NCBI GenBank assembly: GCA_964602715.1
Contig: CAZRSB010000005.1
Location: 7,178-71,177, forward strand
Direction: 5' to 3'
From: Natronoplasma sp964602715
Lineage (GTDB): Archaea > Thermoplasmatota > Thermoplasmata > Halarchaeoplasmatales > Halarchaeoplasmataceae
Length of the DNA: 64,000 nt
Shown piece after piece: positions 34,418-43,109 of the stretch. The notes beneath the pieces are model-generated. The model was not told the DNA's origin, did not search any database, and was given only the letters and a program-made list of their open reading frames with translations. The position numbers and the translations under genes were made by a program. Numbering within the stretch: position 1 is the stretch's first letter; each line of letters begins with the position of its first letter.

Positions 34418-35505
34418 GATTTTTGCACAGTTTCAAGATATTTATTCAATTCTTTTTCAACCACTTCAACACCTAGTCCAGGAGTTTTTTTAGTCGTTAG
34501 CTCCCCGTCAATAAATTTTAGACCTTTAGATAGTTCACCTGGAATCAAAAAATGCCCGTCCAAATCAGCATATTTTACATTATCGCTTGTATTGTACAGG
34601 TGAACTGCAGCGCCTAATGAAGATTCCATCTCCAACATGCACCCGACCATCGCATCAACTCCATAATCCTCGATGACTTCTATTATTTTTCTTCCACCAG
34701 TGATACCCCCACATTTCATCAATTTTATATTCACCATGTCTGCAATTTCTTCAGAACATATCTTTTCTGCGTTTTCATGGTCTTTCATAGCTTCATCTGC
34801 AACGATCGGAAGTTCAGTGGATTCAGTCACTTCTTTCAGACCTTCTAAATCTTTTTCGGCTACCGGTTGTTCTACAAATTCGATATCGTATTTTCTAATC
34901 TTCTCACAAAAGGTTTTTGACTCATCTACAGAATAACCCTGATTTGCATCCACCCAAATCTTTATGTCTTCTCCTACAGTTTTTCTCACAGCTCCTATTC
35001 TTTCTATATCCTTCTCCATTTCTAGTCCTACTTTTATTTTTAGCGCTTTAAAACCTTGATCGATGTAGTCTTCTGCGTGATCGATCGTTTCTTTTTTATC
35101 CATGATACCGATAGTTCTGTCAGTTATTACTCCACTTTCCTTACCATCATATAATTGAAAGACACTATTTCCTGTTAACTTTCCTTTCAGATCATGTAAA
35201 GCTATATCTAATCCTGCTAAAGCAGAAGGGTCCTTCGGATTTGTTTTTTTGAAATCCTTCCAAATGTTTTTGATATCAATGTCCTTTCCTATCAATTTAT
35301 CCTTATAATTCAGCAAACAATCCATCATAGATCCATTTGTTTCATCTGTAACTCCATTAGCAGCGCCGTTTCCCCAACCTATTTTTCCGTCACATTCAAC
35401 TTTGACAACTACATTTTCAGTTTTAAGTGAAGTTCCAGTTGCTATCTTAAAGGGTTCTGTGTTTTCTATTTCCAAGGGAAATAATTCAATATTTTCAATT
35501 TTCAT
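34414..35505 (-). CDS. Enolase-superfamily dipeptide epimerase-like protein
   Basis: 363 residues, muconate lactonizing/epimerase subgroup. Catalytic residues: the KxK motif LKIKVG, metal ligands in WVDANQGY, VEQPV and VADEAM, and the second Lys in NIKLMKCGG. The closest characterised activity is L-Ala-D/L-Glu or related dipeptide epimerisation. For an archaeon without murein, epimerisation of other dipeptides or a different substrate is likely. Coupled to the downstream phosphodiesterase. Confidence 0.82.
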   Translation of the reverse strand: MKIENIELFPLEIENTEPFKIATGTSLKTENVVVKVECDGKIGWGNGAANGVTDETNGSMMDCLLNYKDKLIGKDIDIKNIWKDFKKTNPKDPSALAGLDIALHDLKGKLTGNSVFQLYDGKESGVITDRTIGIMDKKETIDHAEDYIDQGFKALKIKVGLEMEKDIERIGAVRKTVGEDIKIWVDANQGYSVDESKTFCEKIRKYDIEFVEQPVAEKDLEGLKEVTESTELPIVADEAMKDHENAEKICSEEIADMVNIKLMKCGGITGGRKIIEVIEDYGVDAMVGCMLEMESSLGAAVHLYNTSDNVKYADLDGHFLIPGELSKGLKFIDGELTTKKTPGLGVEVVEKELNKYLETVQKS

Positions 35506-35807
35506 ATAACTCCGCCTCTTTTAGAAGAATTAAAAATACAGTAATTAAACTTTTGTTTTGAAGTTAGGATCAAAACATCGTTTCATGTTTCAGATTAGTA
35601 GAAAACCTCGATTATCCAGTACATCACTACCATGAGCATAAATAATCACTCTATTGTAATGTAAGCATAGACATAAGTATTTTTTACAGATTTTCTAGTA
35701 ACCCAGCTAGACTCAAAAAAATCCCTATACATGGAGAGATAATTGACTTTATAGTTTATCATGTTTCAAAAATCTTATAATGTTTGAAATACTTTATAGG
35801 AGCAGAG
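35506..35807. other. Intergenic region before the first giant kinase
   Basis: About 300 bp, AT-rich, serving two divergent genes. No ORF or strong repeat is visible. TAGGAG just before ATG 35808 is the ribosome site of the receiver-kinase gene. Confidence 0.5.
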
Positions 35808-38800
35808 ATGAAAGACCAAATACAAGTATTGATGATCGATGATGAACCTGCGATTTTAGAACAGGCTGAAATATACTTAAAGAAAAAAAACGAGAAGATT
35901 GAACCGATCACAGCTGAATCTGGTAAAAAGGGATTGGAGATATTATCCGAACAAAGTGTTGACGTGATAGTTTCAGACTATCAGATGCCGGGGATGGATG
36001 GTTTGGAACTGCTAAAAAATATCAGAAAAAAGAAAGAATTGGACATACCTTTCATATTATTTACAGGGAGAGGAAGAGAAGAAGTAGCTATGGAAGCTTT
36101 GAATTTAGGAGCTGAGAGATATCTAAAAAAGGGTGGCGATCCTAGGACGCAATTCGGTTTATTGAGTGACGCTATTTTACAAGAACATAGGTTATATATG
36201 AGAGAAAAAGAACTCGAAAGATCAGAGAGAGAAAAAAGAAGGATATTAGATAGTGCTGCTGAGCATATAATTTATCACGATGAAGAACATAGAATAATAT
36301 GGGCAAATCAGGCGGCTGCTGATTCAGTAGAGAAAAACCCCCAGGATTTAGAGGGGAAAAAATGTTATAAGGTGTGGGGAGATGAAGAAGCTCCTTGCCA
36401 GGATTGTCCGGTCACAAAAGCCCTCAACTCAGGTGAGATCGAAAGGGATGATGTGGAATCTCCTGATGGAAGATACTGGTATATAACAGCGTCTCCAATA
36501 CTCGACTATGATGGCAATATTGAAGGAGTAGTAGAGGTTTCATTGGATATCACAGATAGAAAAAAACAACTAAATTATTTTAACAGATTATACAAAGAAT
36601 ATGAAATTATTTTTAATAATGTTCAGGAGTGTATATTCCTTGTTGATGTGACGGATGAGGGCGAATTTGAATTCCAAAGATTAAATCAATATGAAGAAGA
36701 GACTATAGGCTTAAAAAGTGAAGAAGTTAGGGGCAAAACTCCTGTGGAAGCCGTAGGAAAAAAAACTGGAAAAAAATTTGAAAAAAAATACAAGGAATGC
36801 CTCGAAAGAAAAGAGACAATAATCTATGAAGAAGAAGTGGAACTGCCTGCTGGGAAACGAATCGCTCTAACTAAATTAAACCCAGTTATATTTGGTAGTG
36901 AAGTGGAAAAAATCGTTGGAATATCTCTAGATATAACAGAAAGAAAGGAGATGGAAAGAGAGATATGGAGACAAAAAAATAGGTTTGAAACTCTTGTATC
37001 TAATGCACAAGATGGGATATATATTCGAGATCTTGAGGGAACGATAACATACGTTAATGAGAGATTTGCGGAAATTCATGGTTACGATAAAAAAGAATTG
37101 ATTGGCTTGACTTCTTGGGATCTTTTACATGAAGATAGTAAGGATGATATTTCAGAAGAAGAATATAATGAAAAACTGATCCAGGAAGACGAACCAGCTG
37201 AGATAAAAATAAAAAGAAAAGATGGAGAGATCAGACAGGCACTGATCACTAATTCTATGACTGTAGGAATCAATGGTGAAAAAGAAATTTTTGGAATCGT
37301 TAGGGATATAACAGAAAGAAAACAACAGGAAAAAAAATTGAAGCGCAAAAATATGTATCTAGAGCATGTGCCTGAATTTGTTACCATCTTAGATGAAGAA
37401 GGTAATATCAAGTACAGAAGTAAAACGTCATCAGAAATCGATGATATTGCTCCTGAAGATATTTTTGGACAGGATGGTTTCAAGTTTGTCCACGCTGATG
37501 ATAGAGAAAGACTCAAAGAAATTTTTGAAGATGTCTTAGAAAACCCCAAAAAAGAATATAGAACACAACTGAGAGGTAAAACTGCAGAGGGATGGATGTG
37601 GTTTGAAGCCAGAGCTGTAAATTATCTCGAGGATCCTGATATTGAAGGTATAATAGTTACTGGTAGAGATATAGATAAATGGAAACAAAAAGAGAAAAAA
37701 TTGAAACAGAAAGAAGAGTACATCAAATATAGTCCTGATATAACGTTGGTCTTGGATGAGGAGGCTAGAGTTAAATATCAGAGTAACTCAGGTGAGGATC
37801 TTATAGGAAAGAAAAAATTAAACTTGATCGGAGTTAAACCTTTTGAAAGAGTACATCCAGACCATAAGGTAAAGATCATGGATTCTTTTGAAAAGGTTTT
37901 GGAAAACCCAGACGATATCGACATATCTGAATTCAAATTTGAAACTCAAGAAGGATGGAGATGGTTTGAGACTAGAGCACAAAACTTACTTGATGATCCA
38001 AACGTAAACGGTATCATTCTGAATGTGAGAGATATAACTAATCGAAAGAAAACTGAGGAAAAACTTGAGCAAAGGAATGAGAAAATTAAAAAGTTACATC
38101 AAAAGGCTACTGAGTTGAATAAATGCAAAGATGAAGTTGAAATATGTGAGCACGTAGTGGAGGCATCTGAAGATATATTAGAATTTGAAGTATGTGGAAT
38201 AGATTTTGTTGAGAATGGGGAATTTGTGCCGATCTCTCTCTCAACTGAAATAGAGGGAGGATTTATAAGAAGAAAAGTTGAAGAGGCCGGGATAAGTCGG
38301 AAGGTATACGAAGATGGAGAAAGTTTATTGGTTGAAGATCGGAGAAATCTTGAATTTTCGAGACCCGTAGTCAGCGATTATCGGTCCTCTATCACGATAC
38401 CTTTAGATAACGTGGGGATCTATCAAGCCTTATCCACTGAAGTGGGTACTTTTGACGAAAAAGATCTGGAATTGGCAGAGTTACTGGTAAATCATGCTGT
38501 TGAGGCTATAAAACGTTTGAGATCTGAGCAAAAATTAAGAGATAGCAAAAGAGTAGTAGAAAAACTGCATGAAGCGAGTGCTGAATTGGAAAGTTGTCAA
38601 ACTGAAAAACAGGTGTATCAAAAAGCCCTCGAGGCTGCTAAAAACATTTTAGATTTTGACATGTGTGGTTTTGATGCTGTAGAGGGAGATGCTTTCGTTG
38701 TTAAGGCATCTACATCAGAAGTTCCTGAAGGAGGATATATTAGTAGGAAAATATCAGAAGGAGGAACGAGTAAGAAAACATATCTGAATCAGAAATCATA

Positions 38801-39647
38801 TTTAATTGATGATCTCTCCTTGGATCAGGACGCAAAACCCGTAAAAAGTGATTATAGATCCTTGATCAGTGTCCCGATCGGTGAATTCGGGATATTTCAG
38901 GCCGTATCTACTGAACCAGGTCATTTCGATAAAAGTGATTTGAGGATGAGTCAATTATTAATAGACCATGTGACCGAAGCTTTAAGAAGGCTTGAAAGAA
39001 ATAAACAAGACGAGATCTTACATTCACTACTTAGACACGATGTTGGAAACAAACTTCAGATAGCGAATGGATATTTTATACTACTTGAAGACTTTGGTAA
39101 CTTTTCCGAAGAGACAAAAAAAATAATAAGAAAAACTCAAGATGCTATCAATGCTGGTGAAGAAATTATTCAAAAGATCAGAAAACTAAGAAAGATCGAA
39201 ACCGAAGAAGAGATATATGCAAGAGATGTAAGCAGTGTAATTGATAAAGTAATATCTTTACAAAAAGAGAGGATTAAAGACAGTGGAATAGATATAAAGT
39301 TAGATGTGACAGCATGTGAAGTGAAAGCTGGATCTTTATTAGAAGAAGTTTTTATCAATATAATAGAAAACTCGATCACGCATTCTAATTGCACTTTGAT
39401 TAATATCAAAACTGAAATAAAAAGAGAAGGTTGTATGATCATAATAGAAGATGACGGAATTGGAATAGATGAAGACATGAAGAAAAAGATATTTGAAAGC
39501 GGTTCTAGGAAAGGAAAAGAAGCCGGTTCTGGAATAGGGATGTATTTAGTAAAACAGATAGTAGATAGATATGATGGTTATATCGAAGTGGATGATTCTG
39601 AACTGTCTGGAGCCAAATTCAATATATACTTAAAAAAATGTGAATGA
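35808..39647 (+). CDS. Receiver-PAS-GAF sensor histidine kinase
   Basis: 1279 residues from ATG 35808 (TAGGAG upstream; the frame opens at 35784). Order: receiver (about 1-120: VLMIDDEP, phosphoacceptor VSDYQMPGMDG, ILFTG, YLKKGG); about five PAS domains (130-765), the first with CYKVWGDEEAPCQDCP cysteines; two similar GAF domains (770-1070); histidine box LHSLLRHDVGNKLQ; ATPase with NIIENSITHS, EDDGIGID and GSGIGMYLVK. No transmembrane helix, so it senses cytoplasmic signals. The N-terminal receiver suggests it is itself a phosphorelay target. Confidence 0.9.
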   Translation: MKDQIQVLMIDDEPAILEQAEIYLKKKNEKIEPITAESGKKGLEILSEQSVDVIVSDYQMPGMDGLELLKNIRKKKELDIPFILFTGRGREEVAMEALNLGAERYLKKGGDPRTQFGLLSDAILQEHRLYMREKELERSEREKRRILDSAAEHIIYHDEEHRIIWANQAAADSVEKNPQDLEGKKCYKVWGDEEAPCQDCPVTKALNSGEIERDDVESPDGRYWYITASPILDYDGNIEGVVEVSLDITDRKKQLNYFNRLYKEYEIIFNNVQECIFLVDVTDEGEFEFQRLNQYEEETIGLKSEEVRGKTPVEAVGKKTGKKFEKKYKECLERKETIIYEEEVELPAGKRIALTKLNPVIFGSEVEKIVGISLDITERKEMEREIWRQKNRFETLVSNAQDGIYIRDLEGTITYVNERFAEIHGYDKKELIGLTSWDLLHEDSKDDISEEEYNEKLIQEDEPAEIKIKRKDGEIRQALITNSMTVGINGEKEIFGIVRDITERKQQEKKLKRKNMYLEHVPEFVTILDEEGNIKYRSKTSSEIDDIAPEDIFGQDGFKFVHADDRERLKEIFEDVLENPKKEYRTQLRGKTAEGWMWFEARAVNYLEDPDIEGIIVTGRDIDKWKQKEKKLKQKEEYIKYSPDITLVLDEEARVKYQSNSGEDLIGKKKLNLIGVKPFERVHPDHKVKIMDSFEKVLENPDDIDISEFKFETQEGWRWFETRAQNLLDDPNVNGIILNVRDITNRKKTEEKLEQRNEKIKKLHQKATELNKCKDEVEICEHVVEASEDILEFEVCGIDFVENGEFVPISLSTEIEGGFIRRKVEEAGISRKVYEDGESLLVEDRRNLEFSRPVVSDYRSSITIPLDNVGIYQALSTEVGTFDEKDLELAELLVNHAVEAIKRLRSEQKLRDSKRVVEKLHEASAELESCQTEKQVYQKALEAAKNILDFDMCGFDAVEGDAFVVKASTSEVPEGGYISRKISEGGTSKKTYLNQKSYLIDDLSLDQDAKPVKSDYRSLISVPIGEFGIFQAVSTEPGHFDKSDLRMSQLLIDHVTEALRRLERNKQDEILHSLLRHDVGNKLQIANGYFILLEDFGNFSEETKKIIRKTQDAINAGEEIIQKIRKLRKIETEEEIYARDVSSVIDKVISLQKERIKDSGIDIKLDVTACEVKAGSLLEEVFINIIENSITHSNCTLINIKTEIKREGCMIIIEDDGIGIDEDMKKKIFESGSRKGKEAGSGIGMYLVKQIVDRYDGYIEVDDSELSGAKFNIYLKKCE

Positions 39648-39676
39648 ATTTTAAAAATAAGAAAAAGGTTTTTTGT

Positions 39677-40351
39677 TTATGATTCTCGATGGCAGAGCCA
39701 CCAGTCGTAGCACTTGATCTCTCCTTTTTCCTCTTTCTCTTTTCGATCCTTTATCTCTTTTTCACTAGAAGCTGGTGGTATGATCACATCATCTTTAATG
39801 AGTTCGTTATTAGGCCAATTAGCAGGTATAGCGACACCTTCTTCCTCAGATTTCTGGAATCCTTTGATCATTCTAATTATCTCATCCATATTTCTCCCAA
39901 GTTCAGCGGGATAATAAAGAATAGCTCTAATCGTTGATTCGGGATCGACTATAAACACAGCTCTTACTGTTGCTGTTCCTCCTGTACTGTGGATCAGACC
40001 TAATTTATCTGCGACTTCTCCCTTGCCATCAGCGATGATAGGAAATTCAATCTTTTCTCCCATTTTGTCTTCGATCCATTCTGCCCATTTAAGATGACTG
40101 TGCACTTGATCAATACTTAAACCGATGAGTTCGGTATTGAGATCTCTAAATTCATCGTATCTTTTTTGGAATGAATAAAATTCGGTCGTACAAACGGGAG
40201 TAAAGTCACCGGGATGGGAAAACAGTATGAACCATTTTCCATCAAATTTATCTGGAAGGTCCATTTCGCCATGAGTGGTGTTGACTTTCATCTCTGGAAA
40301 CTTATCGCCAATCAGAGGCATGCCGTCTTTTTTTTCTTTTTTTTCGCTCAT
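39677..40351 (-). CDS. Peroxiredoxin, archaeal Prx6-like
   Basis: 224 residues. Peroxidatic Cys in FSHPGDFTPVCTTE; conserved LIGLSIDQVHSHLKW and GLIHSTGGTATVRAVFIVD; the C-terminal extension ends CYDWWLCHRES, whose cysteines match the extra pair of archaeal Prx6-type enzymes. Removes H2O2 and organic peroxides using a thiol reductant. Converges with the giant kinase gene (30 bp apart) and lies near a ferritin-like gene, consistent with oxidative-stress defence. Confidence 0.93.
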   Translation of the reverse strand: MSEKKEKKDGMPLIGDKFPEMKVNTTHGEMDLPDKFDGKWFILFSHPGDFTPVCTTEFYSFQKRYDEFRDLNTELIGLSIDQVHSHLKWAEWIEDKMGEKIEFPIIADGKGEVADKLGLIHSTGGTATVRAVFIVDPESTIRAILYYPAELGRNMDEIIRMIKGFQKSEEEGVAIPANWPNNELIKDDVIIPPASSEKEIKDRKEKEEKGEIKCYDWWLCHRES

Positions 40352-40526
40352 ATCTTACACCTCACTTATTTTCGAATTGTAAAGGTAGTTTATATTATTT
40401 TCGTATAAGTTTTGGTATTTTTCGTTATTAATTTTGGATTTTTTGATAGATAAATGACATTTTTAGTTGCAAGAATGGCAAAAAATATTAATAACTTCGT
40501 CTATTAATAACCAATTGGCGGATAAA

Positions 40527-40958
40527 ATGAGTAAAGAAAAAATAACTTTAGAAGAGTTCGTCGAGAAACTGAACTACGATCTAGAGTGGGAATATGCAGC
40601 AGCACTTCAATATGTACAGCACCAAGCAGTAATGTCCGGTGCCGCATACGACAATATAGCTGATGAATTAGCGCTCCATGCTGAAGAAGAATTACAGCAT
40701 GCCATACAATTAGCTGATCAAATAGATTATCTTGGAGGAACTCCAAGTGTGAATGTACAAGAGATAAAAACGGGAGAAAAAGCAGATAAAATGTTAAAAC
40801 AAGACCTTGAAGGCGAAAGAGACGCCATCGAAAGATACAAGAAAAGGATTAAACAAGCTGAAGAATTGGATGAATATGCAACGGCTCAGACTCTAAGAGA
40901 TATTTTAGTTACAGAACAAGAACACGAAATGGACTTGATGGATGCTTTAGATCTCTAA
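40527..40958 (+). CDS. Ferritin-like / bacterioferritin-type protein
   Basis: 143 residues from ATG 40527 (the frame is open to 40467, but the extra N-terminus looks non-native). Four-helix di-iron pattern: LEWEYAAALQYVQHQAVMSG, ALHAEEELQHAIQLADQIDY, ERDAIERYKKRIKQAEEL and LVTEQEHEMDLMDAL, giving Glu and ExxH ligands. It should oxidise and store iron or protect from peroxide. Divergent from the peroxiredoxin gene, so probably controlled by shared stress signals. Confidence 0.88.
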   Translation: MSKEKITLEEFVEKLNYDLEWEYAAALQYVQHQAVMSGAAYDNIADELALHAEEELQHAIQLADQIDYLGGTPSVNVQEIKTGEKADKMLKQDLEGERDAIERYKKRIKQAEELDEYATAQTLRDILVTEQEHEMDLMDALDL

Positions 40959-41452
40959 ATATAGTCAAGGACACGACTTTTCTTTAATTTTTGAGAGTCC
41001 TTGGCTAGTTGTATCACTAAAAATTAAAAATTATACAAAGGAGTCAGGGAGATGGATTCCGATAGAAAATTCATATGACCAAAGAGCAATATATAAATGA
41101 TTCAATAAAGCCAAAAAATACTTCACGAGACCACCTCTAGACCTGTATATAGGCTTCGTTTGTAAGGACAAAACCATGAGAACCCACCTACATGGGGAGT
41201 ATTAACAGCTCTTGGTGTGTCTATAGCAATCTCTTTATTTCAGATCTCTCGACAGGAGTAAGTCAATAAGATATTCTTATCTTTATTTCTTTCCTATTGA
41301 TGATTCAAAAAAGTGATGATCCAGGTAATGAATTAAGATCATAAATGATGAAAAAAATTACTATGAAGAATATTAAATAATTTCTAAATAACTAAACTCA
41401 GAAACTAGAAAAGCATAAATAGAAAAAGGGCATTTTTTTAACTGGTTGGAAG
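40959..41452. other. Gene-free interval with hairpin and a coding relic
   Basis: CAAGGAC (40966-40972) and GTCCTTG (40997-41003) flank a T-rich loop directly after the ferritin-like gene and may end its transcript. Near 41180-41261 the plus strand reads NHENPPTWGVLTALGVS, then IAISLFQISRQE and a stop: a membrane-protein-like fragment without a start, probably a relic. The rest is AT-rich. Confidence 0.4.
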
Positions 41453-42613
41453 ATGGATTTCATTGATGTACTACTAGTAGATGATGATGAAAAATTTCTT
41501 GATCAGGCCAAAATTTTCTTAGAGAAGGAGAACGAAAATATAAATGTAGTGACTGCAAGATCTGTAAAAAAGGGTTTAAAATTATTTGATAAAAAGAATT
41601 TCGATGCAATAGTCTCCGATTATCAAATGCCAGATGTGACTGGAATTGAATTTCTAGAAGAGATAAGGACAAAAAAAATGAGTAACATCCCTTTTATAAT
41701 TATAACAGGTAAAGGTCGCGAGGAAGTCGCTATGGAAGCACTCAATTTAGGTGCTGACAGATACCTACAAAAAGGGACTGATCCCAAAACTTTGTTTGGT
41801 TTGTTGGAACGTTCTATAAAAAAGGAATTAGAAAAGATAACTCAAGAAAGATATAGAGATCTTCTTGAAAACAATCCAAATCCAACCCTCATCTTAGAAA
41901 ACGATTTAAGTATAGAGATCGTAAATGATCAGTTCTTAGAATTTATAAAAAAAGATAGAGACAAAGTAGAAGGAAATGATCTGGATTCTATCATTGGTAA
42001 AAAAGGGAAACAGAAGATAGATGAAGTTTTCAAATATAAAAAGATAGAAGATAACTCTTCTCCTGAATTGTTTTACACCACTTTAGAGGATCTTGATGCA
42101 AAGGAAAGAGATGTATTAATCTCTCTTTCTACAATTTCGAGACATGAAAAATGTTTGATTAATTTTTTTGATATCACTGACTGGGCGATAAGTGCTGATC
42201 TTATAGGTGAGCTCCAAAATTTCAAAAAAAGTGATAAGGATTTTTTGGAAAAATTTTCCGAAAGATTTTCTAAGTTCATCGCTGACGAAAGAATCCAAGC
42301 TGAAATCAAAAAAAATTGCCTTGAAGAACTGACTATTTTGTTGATAGCATTTCATGGAAAGATCCACGGAAAAGGGATAATCGATGAATTGAGGAATAGA
42401 TTTTCTATATCAATAAGTGCTGGTACGATGTACCCTATTTTACATGATTTAGAGAGTAGAAATATAATTGAACAACATGAAGGAGTTAGATCGAAAAAAT
42501 ATACCTTGAAAAACAAAAAAGAAGGTTTGGAATTGGCTAGAAAAAAGATCAGTCTATTGTTTATTCAATATCTTCTACTTTATAATATGTTTAGAGGACA
42601 AAAAGACATGTGA
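41453..42613 (+). CDS. Receiver-PAS-PadR response regulator
   Basis: 386 residues. Receiver domain (1-120: VLLVDDDEKFLDQA, VSDYQMPDVTG, IIITGKGREEVAMEAL, YLQKGTDP), a PAS-like domain (about 135-240: LLENNPNPTLILENDLSIEI) and a C-terminal winged helix (about 295-375: LIAFHGKIHGKGIIDELRN, ISAGTMYPILHDLESRNIIE) of the PadR type. It thus couples phosphorylation to DNA binding. DNA-binding output domains on receivers are uncommon in archaea, and PadR is an unusual partner. It could be the transcriptional output of the neighbouring kinases. TTGGAAG precedes ATG. Confidence 0.82.
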   Translation: MDFIDVLLVDDDEKFLDQAKIFLEKENENINVVTARSVKKGLKLFDKKNFDAIVSDYQMPDVTGIEFLEEIRTKKMSNIPFIIITGKGREEVAMEALNLGADRYLQKGTDPKTLFGLLERSIKKELEKITQERYRDLLENNPNPTLILENDLSIEIVNDQFLEFIKKDRDKVEGNDLDSIIGKKGKQKIDEVFKYKKIEDNSSPELFYTTLEDLDAKERDVLISLSTISRHEKCLINFFDITDWAISADLIGELQNFKKSDKDFLEKFSERFSKFIADERIQAEIKKNCLEELTILLIAFHGKIHGKGIIDELRNRFSISISAGTMYPILHDLESRNIIEQHEGVRSKKYTLKNKKEGLELARKKISLLFIQYLLLYNMFRGQKDM

Positions 42614-42758
42614 GAAACCTTCTATAATATATAATCCATTTCAAATATGTATTCTCTTATTCAACTATATATCGAGATGTGATACACAATTCGATTTTCT
42701 AGGAATTTATAATAGGACAGAAAGATATGTTTTTTTTATCTATAATGAGGCGGAATAT

Positions 42759-42953
42759 ATGCTAGAACCTAAAGTATATGAAATGAAAAAAACAAACCAA
42801 AGTGGCAATGACGACACAAATAGTGATGAATTTATTGCTTGCATAAAAAGAGTTAAAAGATTAGCTGATGGCGAAGATATTAATATAAAAAATAGAGAGT
42901 TGTTAGAATCAATTGACAGATATCTAAAAGATATTGAAGGAAATTCTATCTGA
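42759..42953 (+). CDS. Small acidic protein, unknown
   Basis: 64 residues starting MLEPKVYEMKKTNQSG, then DEFIACIKRVKRLADGED and a short helical end. GAGGCGG lies about 10 bases upstream, a convincing ribosome site. No recognised family. Its place between the receiver-PadR gene and a chemoreceptor makes a small signalling adaptor possible, but this is only context. Confidence 0.5.
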   Translation: MLEPKVYEMKKTNQSGNDDTNSDEFIACIKRVKRLADGEDINIKNRELLESIDRYLKDIEGNSI

Positions 42954-43109
42954 GTAATTAAAAGTTGACGTAATAAAAGCTAATCCACTCTTGAACTAGT
43001 CCAGGTAATATATTTAATAAAATATTTTTTTCTTAAAATATTGTTATGGTTTAAAAAAGCTTAAATAGTTCAAATTTGATTGTTTTTAATAATAAAATTG
43101 GTGAAAAGG

